Part shown: piece by piece, positions 1 through 11,600 of the stretch
Layout of the letters: each line of letters begins with the position of its first letter
How positions within the stretch are numbered: the stretch's first letter is position 1
NCBI RefSeq assembly: GCF_033096005.1
Contig: NZ_AP026803.1
Location: 1,172,001 to 1,236,000, forward strand
Length of the DNA stretch: 64,000 nt
Origin: Lactobacillus xylocopicola
GTDB taxonomy: Bacteria > Bacillota > Bacilli > Lactobacillales > Lactobacillaceae
Direction: 5' to 3'
Notes under the pieces: model-generated
Told to the model about the DNA's origin: nothing
Databases searched by the model: none
The model's input: the letters and a program-made list of their open reading frames with translations, nothing else
Translations under genes and position numbers: made by a program

Positions 1-257
1 TCCTCATTGATCTCACCATCACCATCTTTAATAACACGCGACCAGGAAATTTGGAACCTATACATGTTCATCCCTAAATCCTGCATGTAATCGAAATCTT
101 CTTCAAAATGATGATAATTGTCATTAGCAAAGTGCCAATCGCTAACTTGGTCTCCTGACTTACGAATATCATAGACGGACAAGGACTTACCACCCTCGTT
201 CCAGCCACCTTCTGTTTGCATACTGGAGGTTGAATTACCCCAGAAAAATTCAGACAT
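1..257 (-). CDS. 6-phospho-beta-glucosidase-like glycoside hydrolase family 1 (N-terminal part)
   Basis: Only the first 85 codons lie in the window; the gene runs off the left edge. The translation starts MSEFFWGNSTSSMQTEGGWN and continues with an EGGKSLSVYD segment, the typical N-terminus of GH1 phospho-beta-glucosidases, where the early Gln belongs to the sugar-binding site; a YRFQISWSRV segment follows, matching the second conserved GH1 block. Such enzymes act in the cytoplasm and hydrolyse phosphorylated beta-glucosides delivered by a PTS. The start is supported by a GAGGAAG ribosome-binding site a few bases upstream. A cre-like site lies just upstream and a GntR regulator is divergent, which fits catabolite-repressed, substrate-induced expression. 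The catalytic glutamates are outside the window, so the exact substrate cannot be judged. Confidence 0.9.
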   Translation of the reverse strand, partial: MSEFFWGNSTSSMQTEGGWNEGGKSLSVYDIRKSGDQVSDWHFANDNYHHFEEDFDYMQDLGMNMYRFQISWSRVIKDGDGEINE

Positions 258-282
258 TATACTTCCTCTTTCTTTTTATTGT

Positions 283-296
283 TAAAAGCGCTTTCA
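283..296 (-). promoter_or_regulatory. cre-like CcpA operator
   Basis: Read on the minus strand the site is TGAAAGCGCTTTTA, one base from the palindromic catabolite-responsive element TGAAAGCGCTTTCA. It lies between a candidate promoter and the start of the GH1 gene, where bound CcpA would block transcription. That role is inferred from position and match. Confidence 0.75.
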
Positions 297-302
297 GTTA
301 TC

Positions 303-331
303 ATGTTATTTCATCTTGCCCTTTTAGTAAA
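303..331 (-). promoter_or_regulatory. candidate promoter of the GH1 gene
   Basis: On the minus strand TTTACT (326-331) and TAACAT (303-308) are separated by 17 bp. Both are imperfect. The cre-like site begins about six bases downstream of the -10 box, a classical repressing arrangement. Confidence 0.4.
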
Positions 332-387
332 TATTTGTCATCATGTAAGTAAAGCATTTCCTATACTTATGCCAAGGAGAACCCACG

Positions 388-1101
388 ATGACCACTAAAC
401 CAAAATACTTCACTGTTGCTAACCTGATTGAGCAGGATATTCTCATGCACAAATACCAGCAACAATTACCCCATATTGATGAACTGGCGGTGATTTATCA
501 TACTAGCAAAGTCACCATTGTGAGTGCGCTACGCCTGTTACAATATAAGAACATTGTTAAACCCGTACGCGGTCATGGCACCCAAATCTTAACGGCGAAA
601 GAAAGTGAGATTTCCAAGAAAGATAATGCTAACGAGCACCTTGGTTTTACCTCACGGATCAAAAACACTAAATTTCTGACCAGCAAGGTTATTTCCTTCG
701 ATATTCGCGAACCAACCGACAAGGAACGGATCGTGCTCAAACTTAATAAAACTGACCTAGTCTACGACATCATCCGCCAAAGACTATTGCGCGACTTTCC
801 GGTAAGACTGGAATATACAGTGATGCCGCAGAGAATTATTCCTGGAATTACAGTAAATATTTTGGACCAGTCGATTTACCACTACATTGAAAATCAGCTC
901 CAGCTTAAAATTGGCAGGGCCAACCGCACCTTCCGGGCCGACAAGCCCGATGCTTATGACCAACTTTACCTCAAGTGTGCAAGCACCGATCCGGTACTCG
1001 AAATCGAACAAACTTGTTTTCTGCAAGACGGCACCCCCTTTGAATATTCCCAAACCCGCAACCGCTATGACCAAGCTGAATTAACTTTAAACCAGGTATA
1101 A
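388..1101 (+). CDS. GntR-family transcriptional regulator (HutC/UTRA type)
   Basis: The 237-residue protein has an N-terminal GntR winged helix (about residues 7-70: an LPHIDELAVIYHTSKVTIV helix-turn-helix followed by a wing ending near RGHGTQIL) and a C-terminal UTRA ligand-binding domain (about 90-235) with the usual DIIRQRLL and FEYSQTRNRYD segments. It probably senses a phosphorylated sugar and controls the divergent GH1 gene, because regulators of this type commonly sit head-to-head with phospho-beta-glucosidase or PTS genes. An AAGGAG sequence nine bases before the ATG supports the start. The length is normal for the family. No clear operator palindrome was found in the intergenic region. 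The family is secure; the ligand and target are inference. Confidence 0.9.
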   Translation: MTTKPKYFTVANLIEQDILMHKYQQQLPHIDELAVIYHTSKVTIVSALRLLQYKNIVKPVRGHGTQILTAKESEISKKDNANEHLGFTSRIKNTKFLTSKVISFDIREPTDKERIVLKLNKTDLVYDIIRQRLLRDFPVRLEYTVMPQRIIPGITVNILDQSIYHYIENQLQLKIGRANRTFRADKPDAYDQLYLKCASTDPVLEIEQTCFLQDGTPFEYSQTRNRYDQAELTLNQV

Positions 1102-1175
1102 CACTGACTTTTGGGGGGCTTGACCAGGAATTGATCATCATTTAGCTTAATAAGTCACCAAATGAGCTATTGGTC

Positions 1176-1204
1176 TTTCTTTGCTTGGCCAATACCGTTA
1201 TAAT
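1176..1204 (+). promoter_or_regulatory. candidate promoter of the HAD/DJ-1 unit
   Basis: A perfect TATAAT (1199-1204) lies 33 bp before the GTG start at 1237. TTTCTT at 1176-1181 is a weak -35 at 17 bp spacing. The remainder of the gap after the GntR gene shows no convincing terminator. Confidence 0.5.
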
Positions 1205-1236
1205 GCAGCTAGAAAGATAAGGAAGGTAAAACAATC

Positions 1237-1893
1237 GTGGCTAAGTTTGAAACGTTAATTTTTATTCCTGAAGGCAGCTTGCTTGACCAAAAATCTGCAG
1301 AAGCAAATGCTCTGCGGATAACACTCGAACATTTTGGTACGGGCATGGGACCGACCCAGCGATTGAAATACGCAAGCTTAGGACAACAAACTAAGCTATT
1401 AGGCATGGACGAGCGAATTGACCTGTTTCTTAAAACAATAGTCCCGCAAGACCTGACTACTGCTCGGCACTTTTTCGATGAACAGCTCCGCCAGCAAGAC
1501 CGCCTAAATAAGGAAACTATCCCATTCTTGGACGAGGTTCAAGGCAAGCTTCAGCTTATCTTGCTATCTAAAGAGCCGCGCCAGTTGATAGCTAGCCGCT
1601 TACAAGCAACCGAACTGTTTAGCTACTTTTCTGCCTGCTATGGCAAGGATGAACTGCAAGGCAGGCTGCCTGAAAAGCGAGTTTTCGATCAAATTGTTCA
1701 AGAACAAAAAATCACCCCCGCCTCTTGCCTGGTTATCGGAACGGATTTAAGTGAAGATATTCAAGGGGCTGAGAATGCCGGCTTGCAGTCACTTTGGCTA
1801 GCACCCAAAAAGGTCAAACTGCCAATCAGTCCGCGTCCTACATTGCATTTAAGCAAACTAAGTGACCTATTGTTTTATCTAAATTTAAGTTAA
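1237..1893 (+). CDS. HAD-superfamily protein with degenerate catalytic motif I
   Basis: The 218-residue protein follows the layout of a HAD phosphatase of the phosphoglycolate phosphatase/YjjG kind: beta strand plus motif I at residues 7-15, a helical cap (about 18-95), motif II near ILLSKEP, a motif III lysine in the PEKRVFDQI segment, and motif IV in VIGTDLSEDIQGAENAGL. Motif I reads LIFIPEGSL where active enzymes have FDxDGT: the nucleophilic Asp is Ile10 and the acid/base Asp is Glu12. It is therefore unlikely to form the phospho-aspartate intermediate and may be a binding or regulatory pseudoenzyme. The start is GTG, chosen because AAGGAAGG lies ten bases upstream. The next gene follows after 32 bp, suggesting cotranscription. 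Confidence 0.75.
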   Translation: MAKFETLIFIPEGSLLDQKSAEANALRITLEHFGTGMGPTQRLKYASLGQQTKLLGMDERIDLFLKTIVPQDLTTARHFFDEQLRQQDRLNKETIPFLDEVQGKLQLILLSKEPRQLIASRLQATELFSYFSACYGKDELQGRLPEKRVFDQIVQEQKITPASCLVIGTDLSEDIQGAENAGLQSLWLAPKKVKLPISPRPTLHLSKLSDLLFYLNLS

Positions 1894-1925
1894 ACTAAAG
1901 TAAAAAAGATGATGGAGGTAATAAT

Positions 1926-2510
1926 ATGAAAACGGTTGCAGTTGTCTTTGCTGACGGATGTGAAGAAGTTGAAGGATTAAGTATTGTTGATGTCTTACGC
2001 CGACTCGACGTACAAGTCGATATGGTTGGATTAGCTAGTACCCAAATTACTGGTGCTCACCAAATCAGCCTAACTTGCGCTAAGATAATCGACAACAGCC
2101 TACTAGACTATGATTTAGTAGCCTTGCCTGGTGGCAAGTCGGGAGCTGAAAACTTACGGGACAGCCAGCAGCTGCGAGAGCTGATGGTCAAGCGCAATCA
2201 AACTGGTCAATGGGTTGCCGCCATGTGTGCTGCGCCAATTGCTTTGGCCCGCTATGGTATTTTAAATGGTGCCGACTACACTTGCTATCCAGGTTTTGAA
2301 CGCCAAACCAAAAAAGATGCCCCCAGTGGTCACTATCGGGAGAACATTACAGTAACTGACAAAGTTCACCAGGTCATCACTAGTCGTGGGCCTGCAACAG
2401 CCTGGGCCTTCGCTTATGCAATCGGGGATGCCCTGGACCTTGACACCCAAGATTTAAAGCATGTAATGCTATATGATTACCTAGAAGACAACATCCAAGA
2501 TAGCTTGTAA
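1926..2510 (+). CDS. DJ-1/PfpI (ThiJ)-family protein
   Basis: The 194-residue protein is a single class-I glutamine-amidotransferase-like domain of the DJ-1 subfamily. Glu16 matches the conserved glutamate of human DJ-1 (Glu18), and Cys101 sits in the nucleophile elbow AAMCAAPIAL. A LPGGKSGAENLRD segment and a late TSRGPATAWAFAYA helix complete the fold. Relatives act as cytoplasmic deglycase/glyoxalase-like or oxidative-stress proteins; the substrate cannot be deduced here. A strong GGAGG lies eight bases before the ATG. It follows the HAD-like gene by 32 bp with no terminator between, so the two are probably one transcript, ended by the hairpin at 2555-2591. Confidence 0.88.
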   Translation: MKTVAVVFADGCEEVEGLSIVDVLRRLDVQVDMVGLASTQITGAHQISLTCAKIIDNSLLDYDLVALPGGKSGAENLRDSQQLRELMVKRNQTGQWVAAMCAAPIALARYGILNGADYTCYPGFERQTKKDAPSGHYRENITVTDKVHQVITSRGPATAWAFAYAIGDALDLDTQDLKHVMLYDYLEDNIQDSL

Positions 2511-2554
2511 GAGTTTAAGGTAATTCTTTCCACTCCAAATTTTTTATAGGCAAC

Positions 2555-2591
2555 AAAAAAGCTCACATCTCGTTTGAGATGTGAGCTTTTT
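2555..2591. terminator. bidirectional rho-independent terminator
   Basis: Perfect 11-bp stem: GCTCACATCTC (2561-2571) pairs with GAGATGTGAGC (2576-2586) around a four-base loop. An A-run precedes and a T-run follows, so the hairpin works on both strands. It separates the converging DJ-1 gene (plus) and giant gene A (minus). Confidence 0.93.
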
Positions 2592-2659
2592 GTTATTCAG
2601 CATCACTGGCGAACATTTCCATTGATCTGAAATAAATCGTTATTATTTCCTATTAGTGA

Positions 2660-5600
2660 TTAATACTTGTCCACATTGTTCTTTGCAACATAGTATCCGT
2701 CACCAATTGAAACTAGTTCTTGGCCGTTAACGCTCTTAGCTTCACCGGCGATTACTTTAGAACCAGCTAGAATAACATAGCCGTCTACGCGCTTGCCGTC
2801 AGCGTCATAAACATATGAGTTCTGTGAAAGTTCAGCATTTGAGCTTACGCCAGCAGCAATCACGTTATTAGCTTCAATTAAAATTGAACCAAAATTCCTT
2901 GCTTTGACGTAACGATTATTAGCAGTGATGTAGTAATACTTACCACGAATCTTCACTGGGTCACCGTAAACGCTAACTCTGGTCTTCTTCTTCAAGAGTT
3001 TCTTACCAACACGTTTGCCCTTACTGTTATAGACAAATGCATTCTTCTTTAAAGTACGCTTCCGACTATTAACATTGTGAACAGCGATGTAAAGATTCTC
3101 ACCAACTTGGTAGAAATCACGGCCATTAATAGACTTGGTACCGTACGTTGTAATCGTCGAACCCTTCTTAGCTACTAATAGGTTGGCACGCTTACCTTCT
3201 TTGTTGTAGAAGTAAGCATTGTGCTTAAGCACTTTGGAAGCCGCATTTGTTCTATCAAGCTTACCGTTAGTTCCGTTAGTCCCATTGTTACCATTGGAAC
3301 CGTTAGTTCCGTTAGAGCCATTAGAACCGTTAGAACCACCGGAGCCATTGGAACCGTTGGTTCCATTATTACCATTGGAACCGTTGGTTCCATTATTACC
3401 ATTGGAACCGTTAGTTCCGTTAGAGCCATTAGAACCGTTAGTTCCGTTAGAGCCATTAGAACCACCGGAGCCATTAGAGCCATTAGAACCGTTAGAACCG
3501 TTAGAACCACCGGAGCCATTAGAACCGTTAGAACCGTTAGAACCGTTAGAACCACCGGAGCCATTAGAACCATTAGAGCCGTTAGAACCACCGGAGCCAT
3601 TAGAACCACCGGAGCCATTAGAACCGTTAGAACCATTAGAACCGTTAGAACCGTTAGAACCACCGGAGCCATTAGAACCATTAGAACCATTAGAGCCGTT
3701 AGAACCACCGGAGCCATTAGAACCGTTAGAGCCGTTAGAACCACCGGAGCCATTAGAGCCGTTAGAGCCGTTAGAGCCGTTAGAACCATTACCATTTACG
3801 ACGTTATTGATTGCATCAATAGCGTCTTGCTTGGCTTTATCAACCTCATCCTTGCTATTAGAGTTATTTACTTTGTCTTTAGCATCAGAAGCAATTTGGT
3901 CAATCTTATCTTTTTCTTTTTGCTTCTCTTCATCGGTCTTATTCTTATCTTTGTCTATCTTATCTTTGGCTGCATTAGCGGCATCATCGATTTCTTTATT
4001 GGCATCAGTCTTTTGTTGTTCAAGACCTGGAGTATTGGCAATAGCATTGATTGCATCAATACCATCTTGTTTGGCCTTGTCAACTTCACCCTTGTTCTTG
4101 GCATTATTGACTTTATCCTTTGCTGCTGCTGCTGCGGCATCAATGGCTGCTTTATCTCTTTGCTTTTCAGCATCTGTCTTGGTCGGGTCTTTATCAACCT
4201 TATCCTTAGCAGCGGCAGCAGCGGCATCGATTTCCTTATTAGCATTAACTTTTTGGTTATCAAGGTTATTATCAACTACAATTTGGTTAATATTTGATGT
4301 TCCCTTGTCCTTAGCTTGCTCAATTCCATCAGCAGTTGTACTATGGTTGATTTCATCTTTAGCGTTGGAAGCAGCCTTGTCAATTTCATCTTTTTCCTTC
4401 TGCTTCTCTTCATCAGTCTTGTTCTTGTCCTTGTCTACCTTGTCTTTGGCATCTTGGGCAGCCTGATCAATTGCAGCAATGGCATCCGCTTTTTGCTCAT
4501 CAAGTGATTTGCCAGGAACATATTGTGCATCAATTGCTTTGATTCCTGCATTCAGTTGATCCCTAACTTCTTGAGATAGGATTGCACGATTAATTGCATT
4601 TTGGGCTTTTTGAGATTCTACTTCGACATTAGCAATTTGTTGCTTCTTAGCATTTGTAGTTAAAGTTACATCATTATTGATTGCATCCTTAATTGTATTG
4701 GCTTCCTGCACAATTGCAGTAATAGCATCAACCTTTTGCTTAGCTAATTCAGCAGCAGAAATGTATTGTGCGTGAATTGCAACTATACCATCGTTGTAGG
4801 CCTTTTGGATGCCTTGAGCATCAATTGCCTGACTAATTGTGTCAAGTGCTTTTTGCTTTTCATCGTCTACTGCACGGGTTTGTTGCAACTTAGTGGCATC
4901 ATCCAGCGTAGCATCCTTACTAATAGCAGTTTTGACAATTGCTGCTTCGTCATTAATTAATTGCTTAGCATTATCTTTCTGCTCTTGTAAAGTTACTGCA
5001 TTAGATACATATTGAGCATCAATTGCCGTAATACCATTGTAACGAGCAACTTTAACTTCCTGCGCATTACTTGCATCGTCAATTGCTGCCTTGGCTCTAG
5101 TTACCTCAGTATCAACATTAGTTCTTTGCTTATTCTTAGCTGTACTATCTAAACTTGGGTCATTATCAATTAAAGTCTTAACTTTAGTTGCTTCTTGATC
5201 AATGGCCTTGTAGGCTGCTAACTTTTGATCTGATAGAGAAACATTATTTCCAACATGCTCGCTATCAATCTTGGCAATTCCATCATTTCTAGCATCAATG
5301 ACAGCTTGAGCATTAACTGCTTGGTCAATTGCATTTTGTGCACCCAATACATCTCTATCGACGGCACCTTTTTGTTTAGATTTAGTTGCATCGTCTAATG
5401 AGTCATCGGCATCAATTTCGGCCTTGATTCTAGTTGCTTCAGTATCAATGGCTTTTTGAGCAGCCTTCTTTTGATCTTCTAACGCCTTACCTGGGATATG
5501 ATCGCTATTAATTCTCGAAATTCCCAATTCTTTTGCATCGGTAATGCCCTTAAGGTCAGTTGCTTGGCTGATGCTTGTTTTGGCCGCTGTGGCATCTCTG

Positions 5601-8600
5601 TCAACATTAGCCTTTTGGACTGCCTTAGTTGCATTATCCAAAGTCACATCATCATTGATTTGAGCCTTAACTCTTTCAGCTTCATCATCGATAGCTTTTT
5701 GTGCATTAGCCTTTTGTTCAGGGAGTGAAACTGTATTTGGAATGTGGTCACCATTGATCTTGATGATCCCCGCTTCCTTGGCATCCTTCACCCCTTGGGC
5801 ATTAATTGCTTGCTCAATCTTGTTTTTGGCATCTGTAGCGTCTTTATCGACGTTAGCCTTTTGTGCTGCCTTAGAAGTTCCATCAAGGGTATCATCGGCA
5901 TCGATCTCACCCTTAACCTTGGTAGCTTCCGCATCAATGGCTGCCTGAGCTGCCTTCTTCTGATCTGGTAAGGAGATGCTATTAGGTACGTGATCACTGT
6001 CAATCTTGGCAATTCCCGCGTTAGTGGCATCTTTTACGCCTTGCGCATCAGTTGCCTGACTAATATTAAGCTTGGCTGCTGAAGCGTCTTTATCAACATT
6101 GTTCTTTTGCGTTGCTTTTTCAGCATTATCAAGGGTAACATCCGCTTCGATTTCTGCCTTAATCTTAGCAGCTTCGGCATCAATAATTGCTTGAGCGTTA
6201 GTCTTTTGCGCTAATAGTGAAGTACCATTTGGAATGTGGTCACCATCAATCTTGATGATCCCGGCACTCTTGGCATCCTTCACCCCTTGGGCATTAACTG
6301 CTTGCTCAATCTTAATCTTAGCGTCAGCGGCATCCGCATCAACGTTAGTCTTTTGCGTTGCCTTTTCTACATTATCAAGCGTTGGATCGGCATCGATTTC
6401 TTTCTTAATCTTAGCTGCTTCCGCATCAATCGCTGCTTTAGCCGCATCCTTTTGATCTGGTAGGGAAATACTGCCTGGAATGTGGTCACCATCGATCTTG
6501 ATAATGCCGGCATTCTTGGCGTCATTAACACCCTGGGCGTTGGTTGCCTGACTAATATTATTCTTAGCAATTGCGGCATCTTTATCAACATTGCCCTTTT
6601 GAACTACTTTTTCTGCGTTATCAAGCGTTGGATCGGCTTCAATTTCGGCCTTGATCTTGGCAGCTTCCGCATCAATGGCTGCTTGGGCATTGGTCTTTTG
6701 ATCTGGTAGAGAAATGTTGCCTGGGACGTGATCGCTATCAATCTTAGCGATTCCGGCATCTCTGGCATCATTAACTCCTTGAGCATCAGTTGCCTTGTTA
6801 ATGTTTGCCTTGGCAATCGTTGCGTCGGTATCAACGTCACCCTTCTGCTTATTCTTAGTAGCCGTGTCTAAGGTCGCATCCGCATCAATTTCGGCCTTGA
6901 TCTTAGTGGCTTCGGCGTCAATGGCTGCTTGCGCATTGGCCTTTTGCACTGGCAAGGAAACACTACCTGGAATGTGATCACCATCGATCTTAATAATCCC
7001 GGCATCCTTGGCATCCTTCACCCCTTGGGCATTAGTGGCGTTCATAATGTTAGTTTTAGCAGCGGCCGCATCAATGTCAACGTTAGCCTTCTGCTTGTCT
7101 TTAGCCGCCGTGTCTAAGGTCACATCGGCTTCAATCTCACCCTTAACCTTAGTTGCTTCCGCATCAATGGCGGCGATTGCATTAGTCTTTTGATCTGGCA
7201 GGGAAATATTGCCTGAAACGTGGTCACCATCAATCTTGATGATGCCGGCTTCCTTAGCGTCTAGGACAGCTTGGGCATCCTTAGCGGTATTAATCGCTGC
7301 CTTCGCATCAGCCGCATCCTTGTCCACGTCACCCTTTTGCTTGGCCTTAGTAGCCGTGTCTAACGTTTCATCGGCATCAATTTCGCCTTTGACCTTAGTG
7401 GCTTCCGCATCAATCGCTGCCTTAGCGGCATCCTTTTGATCTGGCAGGGAAACACTACCTGGAATGTGGTCACCATCAATCTTGATGATCCCGGCATCCT
7501 TGGCATCCTTCACCCCTTGGGCATTAGTGGCGGCATTAATCGCTGTCTTGGCATCAGCTGCGTCCTTGTCCACGTTGGCCTTTTGCGCGGTCTTTTCTTT
7601 ACTATTAAGCGTGACATCCGCATCAATCTGACCCTTAACCTTAGTGGCTTCATTCTCGATCGCCGCGATCGCATCAGCCTTCTGCACTGGCAGGGAAACA
7701 TTGCCTGGAATATGGTCCGCATCAATTGCGATAATCCCCGCTTCCTTGGCATCCTTCACCCCTTGGGCATCCTTGGCATTAGTGATGTTGGTTTTGGCAG
7801 CGGCCGCATCTTTATCCACATTAGCCTTTTGCTCATTCTTAGTGGCCGTATCTAAAGTGACATCGGCATCGATTTCACCCTTAACCTTAGTAGCCTCGGC
7901 ATCAATCGCTGCAATCGCGTCAGTCTTCTGTACTGGCAGGGAGATACTACCTGGAATGTGGTCGCCATCAATCTTGATGATCCCCGCTTCCTTGGCATCG
8001 TTAACCCCTTGAGCATTAGTGGCGCTGTTAATGTTTGCTTTGGCAATTGCCGCATCAGTATCAACGTTAGCCTTTTGCTCATTCTTAGTCGCCGTGTCTA
8101 AGGTCACATCCGCATCAATCTCGGCCTTAACCTTAGTAGCTTCGGCATCAATCGCCGCAATCGCATTCGTCTTCTGCACTGGCAAGGAAATGCTGCCTGG
8201 AACGTGGTCACCATCAATCTTGACGATCCCTTCATCCTTGGCATCGATTACTCCTTGAGCCGTAGTTGCACTGTTGATCTTGTCTTTAGCAGCGGCCGCG
8301 TCACGATCGACATCAGCCTTTTGCTTGTTCTTAGTGGCCGTGTCTAAAGTGACATCCGCATCAATCTCGCCCTTGACCTTAGTCGCTTCGGCATCAATCG
8401 CCGCAATCGCATTTGTCTTGCGGTCAGGCAGCGAAATGTTACCTGGAACGTGGTCACCATCAATCTTGATGATCCCCGCTTCCTTGGCATTCTTGACTTG
8501 TTGAGCGTTAAGGGCATTATTAATTGCCGTCTTCGCATCCGCTGCGTCTTTGTCAACGTCACCCTTTTGTTTCTTCTTGGTGGCGTCATCTAAGGTTGAA

Positions 8601-11600
8601 TCGGCATCGATCTCACCCTTGACCTTGGTGGCTTCGGCATCAATCGCCGCAATCGCTGCCTTCTTTTGGTCAGGCAAGGAAACACTACCTGGAATGTGGT
8701 CACCATCAATCTTAATAATCCCGGCTGCCGTTGCGTCTTTAATCGCTTGGATATTAGTGGCACTATTGATGGCTGCCTTAGCATCCGCTGCGTCTTTATC
8801 AACGTCTCCCTTTTGTTTTACCTTGGTTTCATCATCCAAAGTTTCATCGGCATCGATTTCACCCTTAATCTTAGTGGCTTCATCATCGATTTGCTTGCTG
8901 TAATCTTTCTTTTGTTGATCAAGCGCAATCCCAGCTACGTGGGCGGCGTCAATCGCTGCAATCCCAGCTTGCTTGGCCTGATCAACTTGGGCTGGCAATA
9001 CTGCCTTATTGATATTATCTTTGGCAGTTGTGGCCGCCTTGTCCACATCACCCTTTTGCTTGGCCTTAGCTGCACTATCAAGCGTTGGATCTGCATCTAT
9101 CTCGCCCTTAACCTTAGTCGCTTCGGCATCAATGGCCGTATTAGCGGCCTGCTTCTCTACGTCTAAGGGGTGGTAAACATAAGTGATTTCATCTGTTCCG
9201 TTGCCGAATTCAAACTCTGAGCCAACTTCTTTCCGCTGACCGTTCACAATCACATGGTCTAAGGCCCAGTTATTGGCATCTGGAGCTGCTGGTAGCTTAA
9301 TTATTTGGCCGGTAATACCGTCAATTTCAAATGGTGAATTAGGAACAATCCGGTTGCCATTGGTATCTTGCAGGGTCGGATTAATCTTTTGATTGTTACC
9401 TTCTACATAAATCGTTACGATTGGATTATTTTCTGATACTAAAGTGGTCTTAGGTTGGTTAGCTGCTCCTATCGCATAATGATAACCAGCTGGCACATTG
9501 TCTTCAGTATAGTACTTGTTTGTCCAGTCAATCGTGTTGCCATAGTTAGCCGGTGTTACACCACCAACTGCTTCTTTACCGGTTTGACCTGATAGCGGTG
9601 AAGTCAGAATCCGATCTTTATGGTTAACATCAACGTATTGGTAAGTAACGTTCTGCTTAGTCCCGTAGACATAGACCTTATAAGTATAAGTAGTACCTTC
9701 CATTGGGGTAAGTCCAACCGACGCCTGTCCATATGTGTCACCATTGTCATTGTCGTTAGTCGGGTCACCACCACTTTGAGCATCTGCTTTAGCTCCAGGG
9801 AAAATTTGATTTCCGAGCGCCCACATGTAGTTCTTAGGCATATTCTTGACAACAATATCACTGGTAATCAGGGGCAGGTATTGACCAATGTAGGCATCTT
9901 TATCGAGCGGAACTTCTACTGGTCCACCAACATTCTTACCATTCTGGTCAACGTATTGCACATTAACCTTACCAACTGGAATCGCAATCGTCTGCAATTC
10001 ACGTGTAGTTGGCGTAACAATATTGGAAACCGCCGTGGTCCCATTTAAGTCCGTGACCGTGGCCTGACCATTTCTAACCACCATCTGAGCGAACTTAGCT
10101 GTATTGTCTCCCGCAGTACTGTTGGTTTGTGAATTATTTCCTAACCACGTCTTAATGTTGGAGTTGTTTAAGGAAACTGTCCCTGCACCAGAAATAATCC
10201 CTGCACCAGTTGCGACTGGGTTACCATTACCATCTTGAATGGCCAGGTGCAACTGCTTGGGTGAAATAAAGGTAACACTGGACGAGTCATTAACCCGAAT
10301 TACCGAATCGTTATATCTTTGGTTAATATCAAAGGTGGTGCCTGCATTGAATACTGCCCGTTGTGTACCCCACAGACGAATTGCATTAGGTTGGGTCGTA
10401 ACAGGAGCGGACAAGTTGAAGTTTTGTCCAAACTTATACTGCGCAACTGAATTACCACCCTGCGTTCCGTTTAAGAAGTACTGGAAACCAGTCTGCGTCC
10501 ACTTAACGTTGTCACCAACGGTTACCCCATTAATGTTGTTATACATCGCTGGGTAGTTAGCTGGTGTCCCGTTATAAGTATAGGCGGTGTTAGAAGAGCC
10601 ATCACCCATGGTTATCTGATTACCGTAACCTACACTGGCTTGCGGTGCCACATATGACATATAAAATTCAGAGAACCGAATATCGTTACTAGTTCTATTC
10701 ATAGTAACATGCCCATTGTTGGCAAAGTCAATCATCCCAACGCCACGTGTAACCTCGTTTGAGATGTTAAAGACATTGTTGCCTGAGAAGGTAATCTTAG
10801 AACCATTAGCCATTAAAACGTGAATTGGGTTATAACCATTAGACGTACTGCTGGACAAAGTTACATTATCAATGTTTACTTTAAGCCCTGCACCATTTGA
10901 TGAATATACCAGCGAGCTAGAGTCCCCGTCATTACCCGGGAACCCTTGTTGGAATTTTCCGTTAGTAATCGTCACCGTTGTCAGGTTAGAATATGGCACA
11001 CCAACATAGGAGAAAGTCTGCCTATTCAAATCAATCGTATGGCCGTTACCATTAACAACTACACTGGCCCCAGCAGCACGGTTGCCAATAGTTCCCCCCG
11101 TATAACTGATGTCACTAGTAATATTAATGTAGGTTACACTAGCATCAGTCCAGGCCGCTGCTAAACTATTAAAATCCGCTACATTTACTACCTTTTGTTT
11201 ATACTTATCCGGATTCGTGATTTGATCAGGAGTGGCAATATTCATCGAAGTTGGGGTTGAACCTGCTGGCTTGTCAACATCCTTGTTAAAGTCATCACGC
11301 GCGCTGTCTGGGTCAGCGCCAACCGTTACATTCTTAGTAGCATCATAACCAGCAACTCCGATGTCCCTTGGCTTAGCTTCAAGTTCCGAGTTGACTTCAT
11401 TTGAATTATTAGGCTTAGTGGCCGCATCATCTGATAAACTCGTATCCATTACGTCAGTTGGAATTTCAGCTGCAGGAATGTTAACTGAAGTGCTGGCAGG
11501 CTTTGAAGCGCTCTTCAACAAGTCAGCGGATCGACTACTCTGCTTTGTGCTAGTAGAACTCTTAGCACTAGCAGCACTTGAACTAGACTTCAAAAATGAA

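Noticed and set aside
335..367. Promoter for the GntR gene (TTGTCA with TATACT)
   Set aside because: The spacing is 21 bp and the start point would fall on the ribosome-binding site; not credible.
2660..3265. Sortase LPXTG anchor in gene A
   Set aside because: No LPXTG, hydrophobic segment or charged tail at the C-terminus of any copy; SLAP units end the proteins.
3219..4466. Long plus-strand open frames coding for Leu-Glu-Pro repeats and similar over the linkers (also at 36554-37213 and 53190-53870)
   Set aside because: They are mirror frames of the Gly-Ser-Asn codons on the minus strand; no ribosome-binding site, start logic or independent conservation.
3803..9160. Regular spacing resembling a CRISPR array
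   Set aside because: Units are about 246 bp, coding throughout and without constant repeats separated by unique spacers.
9985..11239. Calling the head an active pectate lyase
   Set aside because: It resembles the beta-helix adhesive domains of lactobacilli, and I could not identify a catalytic Lys/Arg/Asp calcium-site set; binding is the safer call.
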